Positions 9,388 through 18,413 of a DNA stretch of 64,000 bases are shown one piece after another. Every line of letters starts with the position of its first letter. Position 1 is the stretch's first letter. The position numbers and the translations under genes were made by a program. This DNA is from Peribacillus simplex NBRC 15720 = DSM 1321 (lineage in GTDB: Bacteria; Bacillota; Bacilli; Bacillales; DSM-1321): assembly GCF_002243645.1 (NCBI RefSeq), contig NZ_CP017704.1, positions 2,023,501 through 2,087,500 on the forward strand. The letters are read 5' to 3'. The notes beneath the pieces are model-generated. The model was given only the letters and a program-made list of their open reading frames with translations. It was not told the origin of the DNA and did no database searches.

Positions 9388-9418
9388 ACCAGCCTGAAAC
9401 CTTTCAGGCTGGTCTTTT
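9388..9418 (+). terminator. Terminator after LysM/3D gene
   Basis: ACCAGCCTGAAA (9388-9399) pairs perfectly with TTTCAGGCTGGT (9402-9413), followed by CTTTTG. Confidence 0.85.
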
Positions 9419-9535
9419 GTTTTTCCCATTCTTACAAACATCTAAACAACCAGTTTATCTTCAATCGGAAATATTTACTGAAATTTCAGTCAATGTTATG
9501 ATTAGTACATCTTAATCAAAAGAGAGGTGTACACT

Positions 9536-10447
9536 TTGAATATTGTCATTATAGGGGCCGGGGCACTCGGCTCCTACTTTGGAGGCAGGTTGCAGCAGGC
9601 CGGGCAGGATGTTCAATACCTTGTCCGTAAAAACCGCGCCAAACAATTGAAAGAAAACGGCATCAGCATAACCAGCCCACATGGAAACTACCAATTTAAC
9701 GACCTTCATATCACAGAGAAAGTAAGTGATATAGAAAAGGTCGACCTCGTGATTCTCGCCGTAAAAGGCCAGCATCTGCAAGGTACCCTTACAGATTTAA
9801 AGGTCCTTGTTGAAAAGGGCGCAAAGGTCCTCCCGCTTTTGAATGGATTAGAACATGTATCCATTTTACAGGACGAGCTGGGCGATGAGGCCGTCTTGGG
9901 AGGAAGTGCCTTCATCATTGCCACCCTTGATGAAAAAGGTCATGTCATTCACTCCAATGATAATCACGATTTAATCTATGGCCCGCTTCATCCGTCACAA
10001 AAAAAGATTTGTGATGAATTCGAACAGGCGGCCGGATCAGCTATCATGAAGGTAAGCAGAACGGAAAACATATTAATCAGGATGTGGATCAAATACATGT
10101 TCATCACCGCTTTCTCCGGTGTGACAACTGCCTCCAACCTCCCTATCGGCACGATACGGAGATTCCCGGAAACCAATGGATTGCTAGAAAAGGTCCTTGT
10201 TGAAATGAAGGAGCTTGCGAATGCTTATGACGTCGGAATTACTGTGGAGAATATTGCTCAGGCGTTGGAAAACATGGCAGGTTTACCTGAAGAGTCTACC
10301 TCTTCCATGCACCAGGACCGCCGGAAGGGCCTAACGCTAGAAGTGGAACATTTACAGGGCGGTGCACTGCGCCTTGCCGACAAGGTCGGTTTGAAACTTC
10401 CTGTGATCGGAACCCTATATGCACTTATAAAACCATTTGAAAATTAA
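9536..10447 (+). CDS. panE: 2-dehydropantoate 2-reductase
   Basis: About 303 residues. It reduces ketopantoate to pantoate with NADPH in pantothenate/CoA synthesis (cytosol). The N-terminal Rossmann motif is MNIVIIGAGALGSYFGGRL, then LAVKGQ (about 76-81). The C-terminal helical ApbA domain contains NILIRMWIKYMFITAFSGVT, with the family's catalytic-lysine region, and STSSMHQDRRKGLTLEVEHL. The TTG at 9536 was preferred to the GTG at 9527 because GAGAGGTG lies at the right distance from it. It is monocistronic. Homologues of PanE can act on other 2-oxo acids, so the assignment is by family. Confidence 0.85.
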   Translation: MNIVIIGAGALGSYFGGRLQQAGQDVQYLVRKNRAKQLKENGISITSPHGNYQFNDLHITEKVSDIEKVDLVILAVKGQHLQGTLTDLKVLVEKGAKVLPLLNGLEHVSILQDELGDEAVLGGSAFIIATLDEKGHVIHSNDNHDLIYGPLHPSQKKICDEFEQAAGSAIMKVSRTENILIRMWIKYMFITAFSGVTTASNLPIGTIRRFPETNGLLEKVLVEMKELANAYDVGITVENIAQALENMAGLPEESTSSMHQDRRKGLTLEVEHLQGGALRLADKVGLKLPVIGTLYALIKPFEN

Positions 10448-10455
10448 TTTTCCCC

Positions 10456-10482
10456 AATACCGGCACTCCACCGGTATTTTTT
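10456..10482 (+). terminator. Terminator after panE
   Basis: AATACCGG (10456-10463) pairs with CCGGTATT (10471-10478) and is followed by a T run. Confidence 0.85.
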
Positions 10483-10642
10483 TATTGCAGTTTAGTAATC
10501 TATCTATATCCTAATAGACACTTTTAATTCCTCTTCCACCCCTCAGTTATTAAAAAATCCCCAAGACCAAAAAGAACAAAAAGAAAACAATATCACCAAA
10601 AGAATATTCTGATTCTTTCTTCTGTTACACTATTATCAAGTT

Positions 10643-10657
10643 ACGAAAGCGCTATCA
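10643..10657 (+). promoter_or_regulatory. cre-like CcpA site upstream of dctP
   Basis: ACGAAAGCGCTATCA matches the cre consensus WTGNAANCGNWNNCW at all but one fixed position (C for T). It lies 22 nt upstream of the start codon, a roadblock or promoter-overlapping position that would suit glucose repression. Confidence 0.5.
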
Positions 10658-10678
10658 TATAACAAAGGAGAATGCACC

Positions 10679-11947
10679 TTGAAAATATTAAAAAATCTAA
10701 CAGTTCAGGTCATCATCGGTATCATTCTGGGTATAACAGTCGGTTTCTTCTTCCCTGCTTTCGGTGAACAGCTGAAGATATTAGCTGATTTATTTATTAA
10801 AATGATTAAAATGGTCATTGCACCAATCATCTTCTTAACCGTCGTAATCGGAATTGGCGGTATGGGTGATATGAAAAAGGTTGGCCGCATCGGCGGAAAG
10901 GCCCTGCTCTATTTTGAAATCGTTACCACTTTCGCACTTGCCATCGGAATCATCGTAGTCAATCTGCTGGGACCTGGTAAAGGCTTTAACATCGATTCAG
11001 TCGAGGGCGGAGATGTATCACAATATACAACGGCCGCTTCCGAAACGGAACATGGAGCCGTTGCTTTCATTTCTAATATCATTCCTGATAATGCCGTTGC
11101 CGCACTGGCTGGCGGAGACTTACTCCCTATTTTATTCTTTGCCGTTTTATTCGGATTATCAATGGCGGCAATGGGACCGAGAGTGCAGCCAGTCGTTTCT
11201 TTCTTTCAGCATATTGCCGATATTTTCTTCGGCATCGTCGGTATGATCATGAAAGTATCTCCATTGGCCGCATTTGGAGCAATGGCTTATACAATCGGTA
11301 AGTTTGGCCTTGGTTCTTTAAGCTCTTTAGGACAATTAATGGGTAGCGTATATATCACCATGGCACTATTCATATTTCTTATCCTTGGTTCGATTGCAAA
11401 AATCTACAATTTTAATATTTTCAAGTTCATAGCCTATTTAAAAGAAGAGATCCTCTTAGTTTTAGGAACATCTTCATCGGAATCCGCTTTACCAAGCGTG
11501 ATGAAAAAACTCGAAAAATACGGTTGCTCAAAATCGGTAGTCGGTTTAGTTGTCCCAACTGGTTATTCTTTCAACCTTGATGGCACATCCATCTACTTAT
11601 CCATGGCAGCGATTTTCATCGCCCAAGCCTATGGTGTCGATTTAAGCATCTGGCAGGAATTGACCCTTCTAGGAATCTTGATGTTAACATCCAAAGGAGC
11701 TGCCGGTGTAACGGGATCCGGTTTCATTACACTTGCTGCAACATTAGCTGCCTTCCCAATGATTCCAGTTGAAGGAATGGCATTACTGCTGGGAGTCGAC
11801 CGCTTCATGTCTGAAGCACGTGCCATCACTAATCTAATCGGTAACAGTGTTGCTACAGTGGTCATTTCTAAATCAGAAGGTGAATTCAATCCAAATCAAG
11901 CCATCTCAGGTGATATGAGTGAAGTGGCCGTCTCATCGGAAAAATAA
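10679..11947 (+). CDS. dctP: C4-dicarboxylate:cation symporter (DAACS family, DctA/DctP-like)
   Basis: 422-residue membrane carrier that takes up succinate, fumarate or malate with protons/sodium. The substrate-binding re-entrant loops carry [18 protein letters not shown] (about 263-280) and [18 protein letters not shown] (about 299-316). These are closer to DctA than to glutamate carriers, because the DctA phrase [13 protein letters not shown] is intact. About eight hydrophobic helices are visible. The start is a TTG with AAAGGAG 10 nt upstream. A cre-like site precedes it. A glutamate/aspartate role (GltP type) is possible but less likely. Confidence 0.85.
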   Translation: MKILKNLTVQVIIGIILGITVGFFFPAFGEQLKILADLFIKMIKMVIAPIIFLTVVIGIGGMGDMKKVGRIGGKALLYFEIVTTFALAIGIIVVNLLGPGKGFNIDSVEGGDVSQYTTAASETEHGAVAFISNIIPDNAVAALAGGDLLPILFFAVLFGLSMAAMGPRVQPVVSFFQHIADIFFGIVGMIMKVSPLAAFGAMAYTIGKFGLGSLSSLGQLMGSVYITMALFIFLILGSIAKIYNFNIFKFIAYLKEEILLVLGTSSSESALPSVMKKLEKYGCSKSVVGLVVPTGYSFNLDGTSIYLSMAAIFIAQAYGVDLSIWQELTLLGILMLTSKGAAGVTGSGFITLAATLAAFPMIPVEGMALLLGVDRFMSEARAITNLIGNSVATVVISKSEGEFNPNQAISGDMSEVAVSSEK

Positions 11948-11960
11948 TCGAATTTGAATG

Positions 11961-11990
11961 AAGAGGTGTGCAACTTGCACCTCTTTTTTT
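11961..11990 (+). terminator. Terminator after dctP
   Basis: AAGAGGTG (11961-11968) pairs with CACCTCTT (11978-11985), followed by T7. Confidence 0.85.
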
Positions 11991-12156
11991 ATGTAATGCT
12001 CCCTTTCTATCGATGAATAGCCAATTTTCTATAAATAGCCAATCAAATAAATTTCAGAATCACAGAAAAGTGTTTATACTTTTATGTAACAGGTAAAAGT
12101 ATAAAGTTACAAGTTTTAGTAGTTTGATGGATTTAACCAAATTAGGAGGTTTTATC

Positions 12157-13575
12157 ATGAAGGATTACGGATTATTTATTAACGGTGAGTGGTCGGATTT
12201 TGGATTGGATAAAATTGAAGTGAGAAACCCGGCAACGGATGAAATAGTTGCCACGGTTCCTAAAGGCGGTGCAACTGAAGCAGCGAAGGCTGCAGATGCC
12301 GCATATGAAGCCTTTACGGGCTGGGCTGCACTCTCAGTCTACGAACGTGCTGAACTAATTTGGAAATGGCATCGATTGATTGATGATAATAAAGAAGAAC
12401 TAGCCAAAATCATGACTGAAGAGCAAGGCAAGCCCCTTAAAGAGGCTCTTGGTGAAATGACATATGCAAATGGCTTTTTATCTTGGTTTGCCGAAGAAGG
12501 AAAACGGGTGTACGGCGAAACGATTCCTGCTTCCGTGTCCAATAAGCGGCTTTTCGTGACTAAACAGCCCGTCGGAGTTGTAGCTGTCATTACGCCTTGG
12601 AACTTTCCTGCAGCCATGATTACAAGAAAAGTTGCACCAGCGCTTGCCGTCGGCTGCACAGTCGTCATTAAACCGGCAAACCTGACTCCCATAACAGCTT
12701 TAAAAATGGCTGAATTAGCTGAAGAAGCTGGCATTCCAAAAGGAGTAATCAATGTCGTGACAGGAAAATCATCAGAAATCGGTGAAACTTGGCTTCAAGA
12801 TACGAGGGTTCGTAAATTGACGTTTACCGGCTCTACAGAAGTCGGTAAAACCCTTATGAGGGGCTCAGCTGACACGGTAAAGAAAATCTCGCTTGAGCTC
12901 GGAGGTCACGCACCCGCAATCGTTCTTGAGGATGCCGACCTTAATAAAGCGGTTGATGGCATTATCAGTTCAAAATTCCGTAACGCAGGACAAACATGCG
13001 TCTGTTCAAATCGCATATATGTCCACGAAGCCATTCAAGAAGCCTTCATCGAAAAGCTTGTTGCCAAGGTCAAAGAACTAAAGGTAGGAAATGGACTGGA
13101 AGATGGCGTCGATATCGGTCCGCTTATCGATCAAAATGCAGTGGATAAGGTTCAAAAACAAATTGATGAAGCAATCAGCAGCGGAGCTAAGCTTGAAGCT
13201 GGCGGTAAATCAATAAGCGGTCTTTTTCTTGAACCAACCGTACTGTCCAACATTGATGACAGCATGCTCTGCATGAAGGAAGAAACATTTGGACCTCTAG
13301 CTCCTATTGCCTCCTTTAAGACTGATGAAGAGGCAATCAAGAGGGCAAATGACTCCATCTTCGGTTTGGCAGCTTACATCTTCACTGAAAATATCACCAA
13401 GGGCATAAAATTCACCGAGGCACTTGAATTCGGTATTGTAGGCTTGAACGATGGACTTCCTTCCGTTCCTCAAGCTCCATTTGGAGGATTCAAGCAAAGT
13501 GGGCTCGGCCGTGAAGGTGGACACCAAGGCATCGAAGAATTCCTGGAAGTAAAATATATTTCCTTAGGTTTGTAA
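12157..13575 (+). CDS. gabD: NAD(P)-dependent succinate-semialdehyde dehydrogenase (GabD-like)
   Basis: 472-residue aldehyde dehydrogenase that oxidises succinic semialdehyde to succinate at the end of the GABA shunt. The fold motifs are present: VITPWNFPAAMITRKVAPAL (about 135-155), FTGSTEVGK (about 227), the general base in LELGGHAP (about 250) and the nucleophile in GQTCVCSNR, where the two nearby cysteines are typical of GabD. An upstream in-frame ATG at 12124 exists, but the ATG at 12157 has AGGAGG 7 nt before it. No gabT or regulator is adjacent, so the exact aldehyde is inferred from sequence only. Confidence 0.85.
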   Translation: MKDYGLFINGEWSDFGLDKIEVRNPATDEIVATVPKGGATEAAKAADAAYEAFTGWAALSVYERAELIWKWHRLIDDNKEELAKIMTEEQGKPLKEALGEMTYANGFLSWFAEEGKRVYGETIPASVSNKRLFVTKQPVGVVAVITPWNFPAAMITRKVAPALAVGCTVVIKPANLTPITALKMAELAEEAGIPKGVINVVTGKSSEIGETWLQDTRVRKLTFTGSTEVGKTLMRGSADTVKKISLELGGHAPAIVLEDADLNKAVDGIISSKFRNAGQTCVCSNRIYVHEAIQEAFIEKLVAKVKELKVGNGLEDGVDIGPLIDQNAVDKVQKQIDEAISSGAKLEAGGKSISGLFLEPTVLSNIDDSMLCMKEETFGPLAPIASFKTDEEAIKRANDSIFGLAAYIFTENITKGIKFTEALEFGIVGLNDGLPSVPQAPFGGFKQSGLGREGGHQGIEEFLEVKYISLGL

Positions 13576-13608
13576 CCAATTTAGGCGCTTTTGCTCCTTC
13601 ACTAAGAA

Positions 13609-13644
13609 AACGGGCCCGACTCATTTGAGTCGGACCCGTTTTTT
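13609..13644. terminator. Bidirectional terminator between gabD and the AI-2E transporter
   Basis: AACGGGCCCGACTCA (13609-13623) pairs with TGAGTCGGACCCGTT (13626-13640) with one mismatch; A-rich and T-rich flanks serve both converging genes. Confidence 0.85.
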
Positions 13645-14750
13645 CATTCCAATATATCTTCTTCAAGCTTTTCCTCTTTTCGGATCCTGATGAATTTTAC
13701 GATATTCAATACAATCGTTTTAACAACGGAGTAAGTCGGAACGGCCAAAATCATGCCGATGATACCGGCAATGTTTCCGGCGACGAGCAATAAGATGATG
13801 ATGGTAAGCGGATGTGTGTTCAATTTTTTCCCGATGACTAACGGTGAAATGAAATTACCATCCAATTGCTGAATGACCGTTACAACCAGAATGACCAATA
13901 ACGCCTCGGTCGGTGAATGAATCAATGCCACAATGACAGCAGGAGCGGCTCCGATAAACGGACCTACATATGGAATGATATTGGTTACAGCACCAATCAG
14001 TGCGAATAAGAACGCGTAAGGCAAACCAATGATTACATACCCGATGAACGTTCCGATCCCGACAAACATGCAAACAAGCATCTGCCCTTGTATGTATGTA
14101 GTAAGCGTCCCTCCAGTTTCCTGAAGTACTGTTAAAGCTGGTTTTCTATAGCGAACCGGAACGAATTTCATAATGGCGGCCGGAAGTTTATCCCCATCCT
14201 TCAACATATAAAATAGGATGAAAGGAACCGTTACGACCACTAAAGTAATATTCGTCACTACGCTGAAAACGGAAGATAAACTGTTCGTAATATTACTAGG
14301 TAAATCAGTCAAATATTTCTGAAGCGAGTCGCCCACTTCTTTCAGGGAAACATAGTCTTGTTCCATCGTCCACAAAAACCATTTTGAATCAGCTGAATCT
14401 TCAATAAACTTCCTTGTTTGATTGAAATATTCCGGGAGGTTATTGATTAAATCCGTAACCTGTTTGGACAGTGACGGGCCAACCAGACCGACCAACAAAC
14501 TAATCAATCCCAGGAAAAATACATATAGCAATAATATCGACAATCCCCTAGGCACTCTTCTTTTAACCAGGAATTCAACAGTGGGGTTGAACAAAAAGTA
14601 GAGAAAACCCGAAATCAAGATTGGAAAGAACAATGTAGATGTAAAAATGACTATTGGTTCAAAAAGAAAAGAAATCTTTGTACCAACATAAAAAAGTAAA
14701 GACAATAGTAATAACTCTAACGTCCAAAAATGTAATTTTGTCTTGAACAA
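13644..14750 (-). CDS. AI-2E family transporter (YueF/YtvI-like)
   Basis: 368-residue membrane protein of the AI-2E transporter family (PF01594), with about eight hydrophobic segments. The N-terminal pair of helices (about 12-65), a soluble middle segment (about 95-150) and the C-terminal helices with GAVTNIIPYVGPFIGAAPA and QQLDGNFISPLVIGKKL are hallmarks of the family. The start is a TTG with GGAGGAG about 5 nt upstream. Members include the AI-2 exporter TqsA and sodium/proton antiporter-like proteins of halophiles; the substrate here is unknown. It is a single gene. Confidence 0.85.
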   Translation of the reverse strand: MFKTKLHFWTLELLLLSLLFYVGTKISFLFEPIVIFTSTLFFPILISGFLYFLFNPTVEFLVKRRVPRGLSILLLYVFFLGLISLLVGLVGPSLSKQVTDLINNLPEYFNQTRKFIEDSADSKWFLWTMEQDYVSLKEVGDSLQKYLTDLPSNITNSLSSVFSVVTNITLVVVTVPFILFYMLKDGDKLPAAIMKFVPVRYRKPALTVLQETGGTLTTYIQGQMLVCMFVGIGTFIGYVIIGLPYAFLFALIGAVTNIIPYVGPFIGAAPAVIVALIHSPTEALLVILVVTVIQQLDGNFISPLVIGKKLNTHPLTIIILLLVAGNIAGIIGMILAVPTYSVVKTIVLNIVKFIRIRKEEKLEEDILE

Positions 14751-15110
14751 ATTATCTCCTCCACTATGAGCATTCTATTTAACTCCCTATTTCTAAGGAA
14801 ACAACATCATAAATACGAAAAATCCTATGTATGATAATCTTTCATTGTTAGCAGTTTACCATATTTCTATAACTTGAATGAATAATTATATACAAAAACA
14901 AAAGAAAAAAGCCTAAAGATACAGTTCCCTATCTTTTTAATGGTTAAGCTTCATTTTACACTTTAAATCTGTTATATGTTGTAGGAAAAAGAACTAATCG
15001 CAACATCATACAAATTACTTAGGAGAAATAATCTATTTACCTTTCAATATTGCATCTGTGTGACGAAAGATTCATCGGTTTCCAGCCAATACGGGACACG
15101 GACCCCAAAA
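14751..15110. other. AT-rich intergenic region
   Basis: About 360 bp between two minus-strand genes. A weak stem AAAGATA/TATCTTT followed by T residues lies near 14912-14938. No reading frame with a ribosome binding site was found. Confidence 0.4.
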
Positions 15111-15141
15111 AAAAACCCCGCTGTATTGGCGGGGTTTTTTT
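15111..15141 (-). terminator. Terminator of the CoA-transferase gene
   Basis: AAAAACCCCGC (15111-15121) pairs with GCGGGGTTTTT (15129-15139); the minus strand ends in a long T run just after the stop codon. Confidence 0.9.
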
Positions 15142-15146
15142 GAGTC

Positions 15147-16673
15147 TTATTTTTGATCTTGAAGTACAGCTTCAAGCATCGTACCGTTTTTAGCTAGGTT
15201 TGTATGCCATGAAAATGCTTTTTCAAGAATGTGTGGAGTTTGATGCCCACCCGTTTGCGCAACAGCTTCAGTGAAGTATGCACGAAGCTGTGGACGGTAG
15301 TCAGGATGCGCACAGTTTTCTATGATTAACTCTACACGCTCTTTTGGTGCCAAACCACGTAAATCAGCGATCCCTTGCTCTGTCACTAATACATCCACAT
15401 CATGTTCAGTATGATCCACATGAGAAACGAAAGGAACGATACTAGAAATTTTGCCGCCTTTTGCATATGATTTCGTTACAAAAATGCCTAGGCGTGAGTT
15501 ACGGGCAAAATCTCCTGATCCACCGATTCCATTCATCATTCTTGTCCCAGAAACATGTGTCGAGTTCACGTTCCCATAGATATCACACTCTAACGCTGTA
15601 TTGATTGAAATCAAGCCAAGGCGACGGATGATTTCAGGATGGTTAGATATTTCTTGTGGACGAAGAACTAGTTTATCACGGTATTTTTCAAGCTCACCGT
15701 AAACTTGTTTACCTTTTTCTTCAGCTAATGTAATCGAACAACCTGAAGCGAATTTAACTTTTCCAGCATCGATTAAATCAAATACCGCATCTTGCAGCAC
15801 TTCTGAATAAACTTCCAAATCTTTAAATTCAGAATCAAGGAAGCCAGCGAATACTGCATTTGCCACTGAACCTACACCCGACTGAAGCGGAGCAAGGCTT
15901 TCAGTTAAACGGCCAGCCTTGATTTCTTCACGAAGGAAGTTAATTAGGTGGTTGGCGATTGTTGCAGTTTCTTCATCAGGCGGCACGATTGTAGAAGGTG
16001 CATCAAGATCTGTAGAAACGACGATTCCCATTACTTTTTCAGGATCAACAGCAATACCGATCGATCCAAGGCGATCACTTGCGTTAGTCATAGGAATCGG
16101 TTCACGTTCCCCCTGTTTAGCTGGTGTATATATATCATGCATCCCTTCCAATCCTTCTGGATGGGACACGTTCAATTCAATGATTACATGTTTAGCTTCT
16201 TGAACGAATATGGCTGAGTTACCTACAGAAGTGGTCGGGATGATCAATCCATCTTCCGTAATCGCCAACGCTTCGATGATTGCAAAATCTATAGGTCCGA
16301 CAATGCCTTGACGAACTTGTTCAGCTGTATGAGATAAATGCTGATCTACATAAGTGACTTCATCAGCATTTATTTTATTGCGAATGCCTTTATCCGCTTG
16401 GAACGGCAAACGTTTGTTTATGATACCGGCTTCCGCCATATGTTGGTCGACTTCCGGTCCTAATGAAGCACCAGTATAAACGTCAACTTTGAATTTTTCA
16501 GTTTTAGCTCTTTCAACTAAAGCCATTGGAATAACCTTAGCATCACCAGCACGGGTAAATCCACTCATACCGAGTTTCATCCCATCTTTAATCCATGAAG
16601 CTGCTTCTTCCGCTGTAACTACTTTCCCCTTAAATTGTTCATTGCGAATTTTTTTGAAAACGCTTTCGTTCAT
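15147..16673 (-). CDS. Acetyl-CoA hydrolase/transferase family (succinyl-CoA:acetate CoA-transferase type)
   Basis: About 508-residue class I CoA-transferase of the Cat1/Ach1/AarC group, which moves CoA between succinate, acetate or propionate. NTALECDIYGNVNSTH (about 360-375) holds the glutamate expected to form the CoA thioester. GSGDFARN and the C-terminal VTEQGIADLRGLAPKER are also typical. The frame is open to 16718, but the ATG at 16673 has GGGGGT 8 nt upstream. A near-perfect CcpA cre lies inside codons 2-7. A LytTR regulator lies directly upstream on the same strand, and the pair probably handles acetate or succinate overflow. Confidence 0.85.
   Translation of the reverse strand: MNESVFKKIRNEQFKGKVVTAEEAASWIKDGMKLGMSGFTRAGDAKVIPMALVERAKTEKFKVDVYTGASLGPEVDQHMAEAGIINKRLPFQADKGIRNKINADEVTYVDQHLSHTAEQVRQGIVGPIDFAIIEALAITEDGLIIPTTSVGNSAIFVQEAKHVIIELNVSHPEGLEGMHDIYTPAKQGEREPIPMTNASDRLGSIGIAVDPEKVMGIVVSTDLDAPSTIVPPDEETATIANHLINFLREEIKAGRLTESLAPLQSGVGSVANAVFAGFLDSEFKDLEVYSEVLQDAVFDLIDAGKVKFASGCSITLAEEKGKQVYGELEKYRDKLVLRPQEISNHPEIIRRLGLISINTALECDIYGNVNSTHVSGTRMMNGIGGSGDFARNSRLGIFVTKSYAKGGKISSIVPFVSHVDHTEHDVDVLVTEQGIADLRGLAPKERVELIIENCAHPDYRPQLRAYFTEAVAQTGGHQTPHILEKAFSWHTNLAKNGTMLEAVLQDQK
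16655..16668 (-). promoter_or_regulatory. CcpA cre site inside the 5' end of the CoA-transferase gene
   Basis: TGAAAACGCTTTCG (plus-strand reading) matches the consensus TGWAANCGNTNWCA at 13 of 14 positions and overlaps the first codons of the gene, a roadblock-type location. Confidence 0.6.
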
Positions 16674-16735
16674 ACAAAAGACCCCCATTTTCGCTTTTCT
16701 TACACTTAATTTTACCAATCCGGTGTAATTGTCAC

Positions 16736-16751
16736 ATTCATTTTCGAATGA
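16736..16751. promoter_or_regulatory. Short palindrome upstream of the CoA-transferase gene
   Basis: TTCATT and AATGAA flank a 4-nt centre about 65 nt upstream of the start. It could be an operator, perhaps for the neighbouring regulator, but the direct repeats usual for LytTR binding were not recognised. Confidence 0.25.
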
Positions 16752-16800
16752 AAAGCCTTAAATAGAGCATAAACCAGCATTTTATTCACACAAGGGAGAA

Positions 16801-17451
16801 TCAAAATCCTAAAGCCCTTCTGAATTGACTTGCATATGTTTGACTGACTTGGATTTTGGAATTATCTTTCATTATCAGTAAAAATGTAGAATGAAAATCG
16901 GGAAGGATCTCTTGTATATAATTGATATTGACGATGTACGAACGATGCACCCGAATGAATAAATCACTAGGTAAAATGAATTCCAATTCACTTAAGTTCA
17001 TTTTATGAAATCCACTCACACGTTCGGACTGAATTTTAGTTTTCCTATTTTGAGCTTCCAAATACATGATTTCATCATATGGAAGCGGTATCCAGCGATC
17101 ATCTGTTTTAATGGTCAAGAATGATGTCGGTAAAATTAATGGCTTTGACGGCAAGATGGCCGTTACCGCTCCTAAAGGATTGCCCTCGTCCATGATAGGA
17201 ACACTCAGCCCATAGTAAGGTACGCCAAATACATTGCTTTCAACTTGCACCCCTATTTTTTTACGGACACTCAGCGCTTTATATGTCGCCGTGTTTTCAC
17301 TGATTAAATCACCCGGTTTTATTCTTAAGTCAACTTGTTTGCTCGGTTGATAATAAATGTATTTTTCGGAATCAGCCACAGAAATTGAAGCATCCTTCGG
17401 TACAAACTCCTTGATGATATTTAAAACGGATTCGACCGTAAATTGATCCAT
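16801..17451 (-). CDS. LytTR-type transcription regulator with an N-terminal sensory region
   Basis: About 216 residues. The C-terminal 100 residues are a LytTR DNA-binding domain (IPLPYDEIMYLEAQNRKTKI, LFIRVHRSYIVNINYI). The N-terminal 110 residues are not a receiver domain: no phospho-acceptor pattern is visible. Instead a PAS/GAF-like fold is suggested by VPYYGLSVPIMDEGNPLGAV. It is therefore probably a one-component regulator that senses a small molecule directly. The ATG at 17451 follows AGAGGTG by 6 nt. It lies 127 bp upstream of the CoA-transferase on the same strand and probably controls it. No histidine kinase is nearby. Confidence 0.8.
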   Translation of the reverse strand: MDQFTVESVLNIIKEFVPKDASISVADSEKYIYYQPSKQVDLRIKPGDLISENTATYKALSVRKKIGVQVESNVFGVPYYGLSVPIMDEGNPLGAVTAILPSKPLILPTSFLTIKTDDRWIPLPYDEIMYLEAQNRKTKIQSERVSGFHKMNLSELEFILPSDLFIRVHRSYIVNINYIQEILPDFHSTFLLIMKDNSKIQVSQTYASQFRRALGF

Positions 17452-17460
17452 TCCTTTCAC

Positions 17461-17791
17461 CTCTTAAAAGAACATATTAATAATTTCCCTATTATTAAAC
17501 AGGGCATTCATGAAATAACTCATATTTTTTTGGAAAACTTACATTTTTTTGAATTTACTTTTCGTAAAATTAAAGAAAAATTGAAGTAACTAAGCGAAAA
17601 TCGTCAAAAAAAGCAAAAAAATTGTATTTAAATTTATATCCTTATTCATTATAGTTGGAAATCTCCCCGATTTCCATGGGAGATTCAAGAAAAAAGTTTC
17701 CTTATATACTAACATTAAAATGCCACAGCCGAGGGTGGGGACCAAACGCATAAAAGAGCCGCTCTCCCCATACAGGATAACGGCTGAAAGG
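17461..17791. other. AT-rich intergenic region with a minus-strand terminator
   Basis: About 330 bp upstream of the LytTR gene. Near 17755-17790 the minus strand forms AGCCG...CGGCT followed by CTTTT, a plausible terminator for the small gene at 17792. No other feature was recognised. Confidence 0.4.
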
Positions 17792-17974
17792 TTATTTTTT
17801 TAAGCGGGGATTTTGAAACGAAGATTTTATTCGAAGGGATAAAATCTCTTCTAAATTTTTCAGTGGCAATTCCAATAAAAAGGGTCGGTCATCAGGTTGA
17901 TATACATCCTCTGAAATGAGCGTATTAACGATCTTCTGTTTTTTTGCATTAACAATTCGGACCAGTCTCCCCAT
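17792..17974 (-). CDS. Small hypothetical protein (60 aa)
   Basis: A 60-residue frame starting MGRLVRIVNAKKQKIV with a clear ribosome binding site (AAAGGGAG, 7 nt before the ATG). The protein is basic at both ends with no membrane segment. I do not recognise the family. It lies between glnK and the LytTR gene, all on the minus strand; the 61-bp gap to glnK shows no terminator, so it could be read from the amtB-glnK transcript. The good ribosome binding site and coding-like composition make it likely real. Confidence 0.55.
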   Translation of the reverse strand: MGRLVRIVNAKKQKIVNTLISEDVYQPDDRPFLLELPLKNLEEILSLRIKSSFQNPRLKK

Positions 17975-18035
17975 TTTCAGCTCCCTTTCTTTAATCTACT
18001 ATATCCTACCCATTCGGCCGCATTAATTCACAGCA

Positions 18036-18398
18036 TCAGATATCATTCTTTAACGCATCATGTCCCTCTTTTCCGGTACGGATATTTACAACATTCGCCA
18101 ATTCATAAATGAAGATTTTACCGTCACCTGGTTTACCGGTACTCAAGAATTTCCTTGCTACATCCACAACATCCTGAACTGGCACTTCACACACGACGAT
18201 TTCGATTTTCATTCGGTCATGCAGTGACATTTCACGATTTCTGCCTCTATATGTTTCCACATAACTTTTCTGAAGACCCGTTCCTTTTACTTCCGATACT
18301 GTCATTCCGCTTACCCCTATTTTTGCAAGTTCCGCTTTGAATTGTTCAAACTTGATAGGACGTGTAATAATTTCTATTTTCGTTAAAACCTCGGACAT
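18036..18398 (-). CDS. glnK: Nitrogen regulatory PII protein (GlnK/NrgB)
   Basis: 120-residue trimeric PII signal protein. It binds ATP/ADP and 2-oxoglutarate and docks on AmtB to gate ammonium entry. The T-loop lies at about residues 40-57 (QKSYVETYRGRNREMSL), and the B-loop is TGKPGDGKIFIYEL (about 87-100). It is distinct from proteobacterial GlnB in its T-loop, as in B. subtilis NrgB. The ATG is preceded by AAGGGGG. It lies 15 nt after the amtB stop, so both form one transcript. Confidence 0.93.
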   Translation of the reverse strand: MSEVLTKIEIITRPIKFEQFKAELAKIGVSGMTVSEVKGTGLQKSYVETYRGRNREMSLHDRMKIEIVVCEVPVQDVVDVARKFLSTGKPGDGKIFIYELANVVNIRTGKEGHDALKNDI

Positions 18399-18413
18399 AT
18401 GATCAACCCCCTT

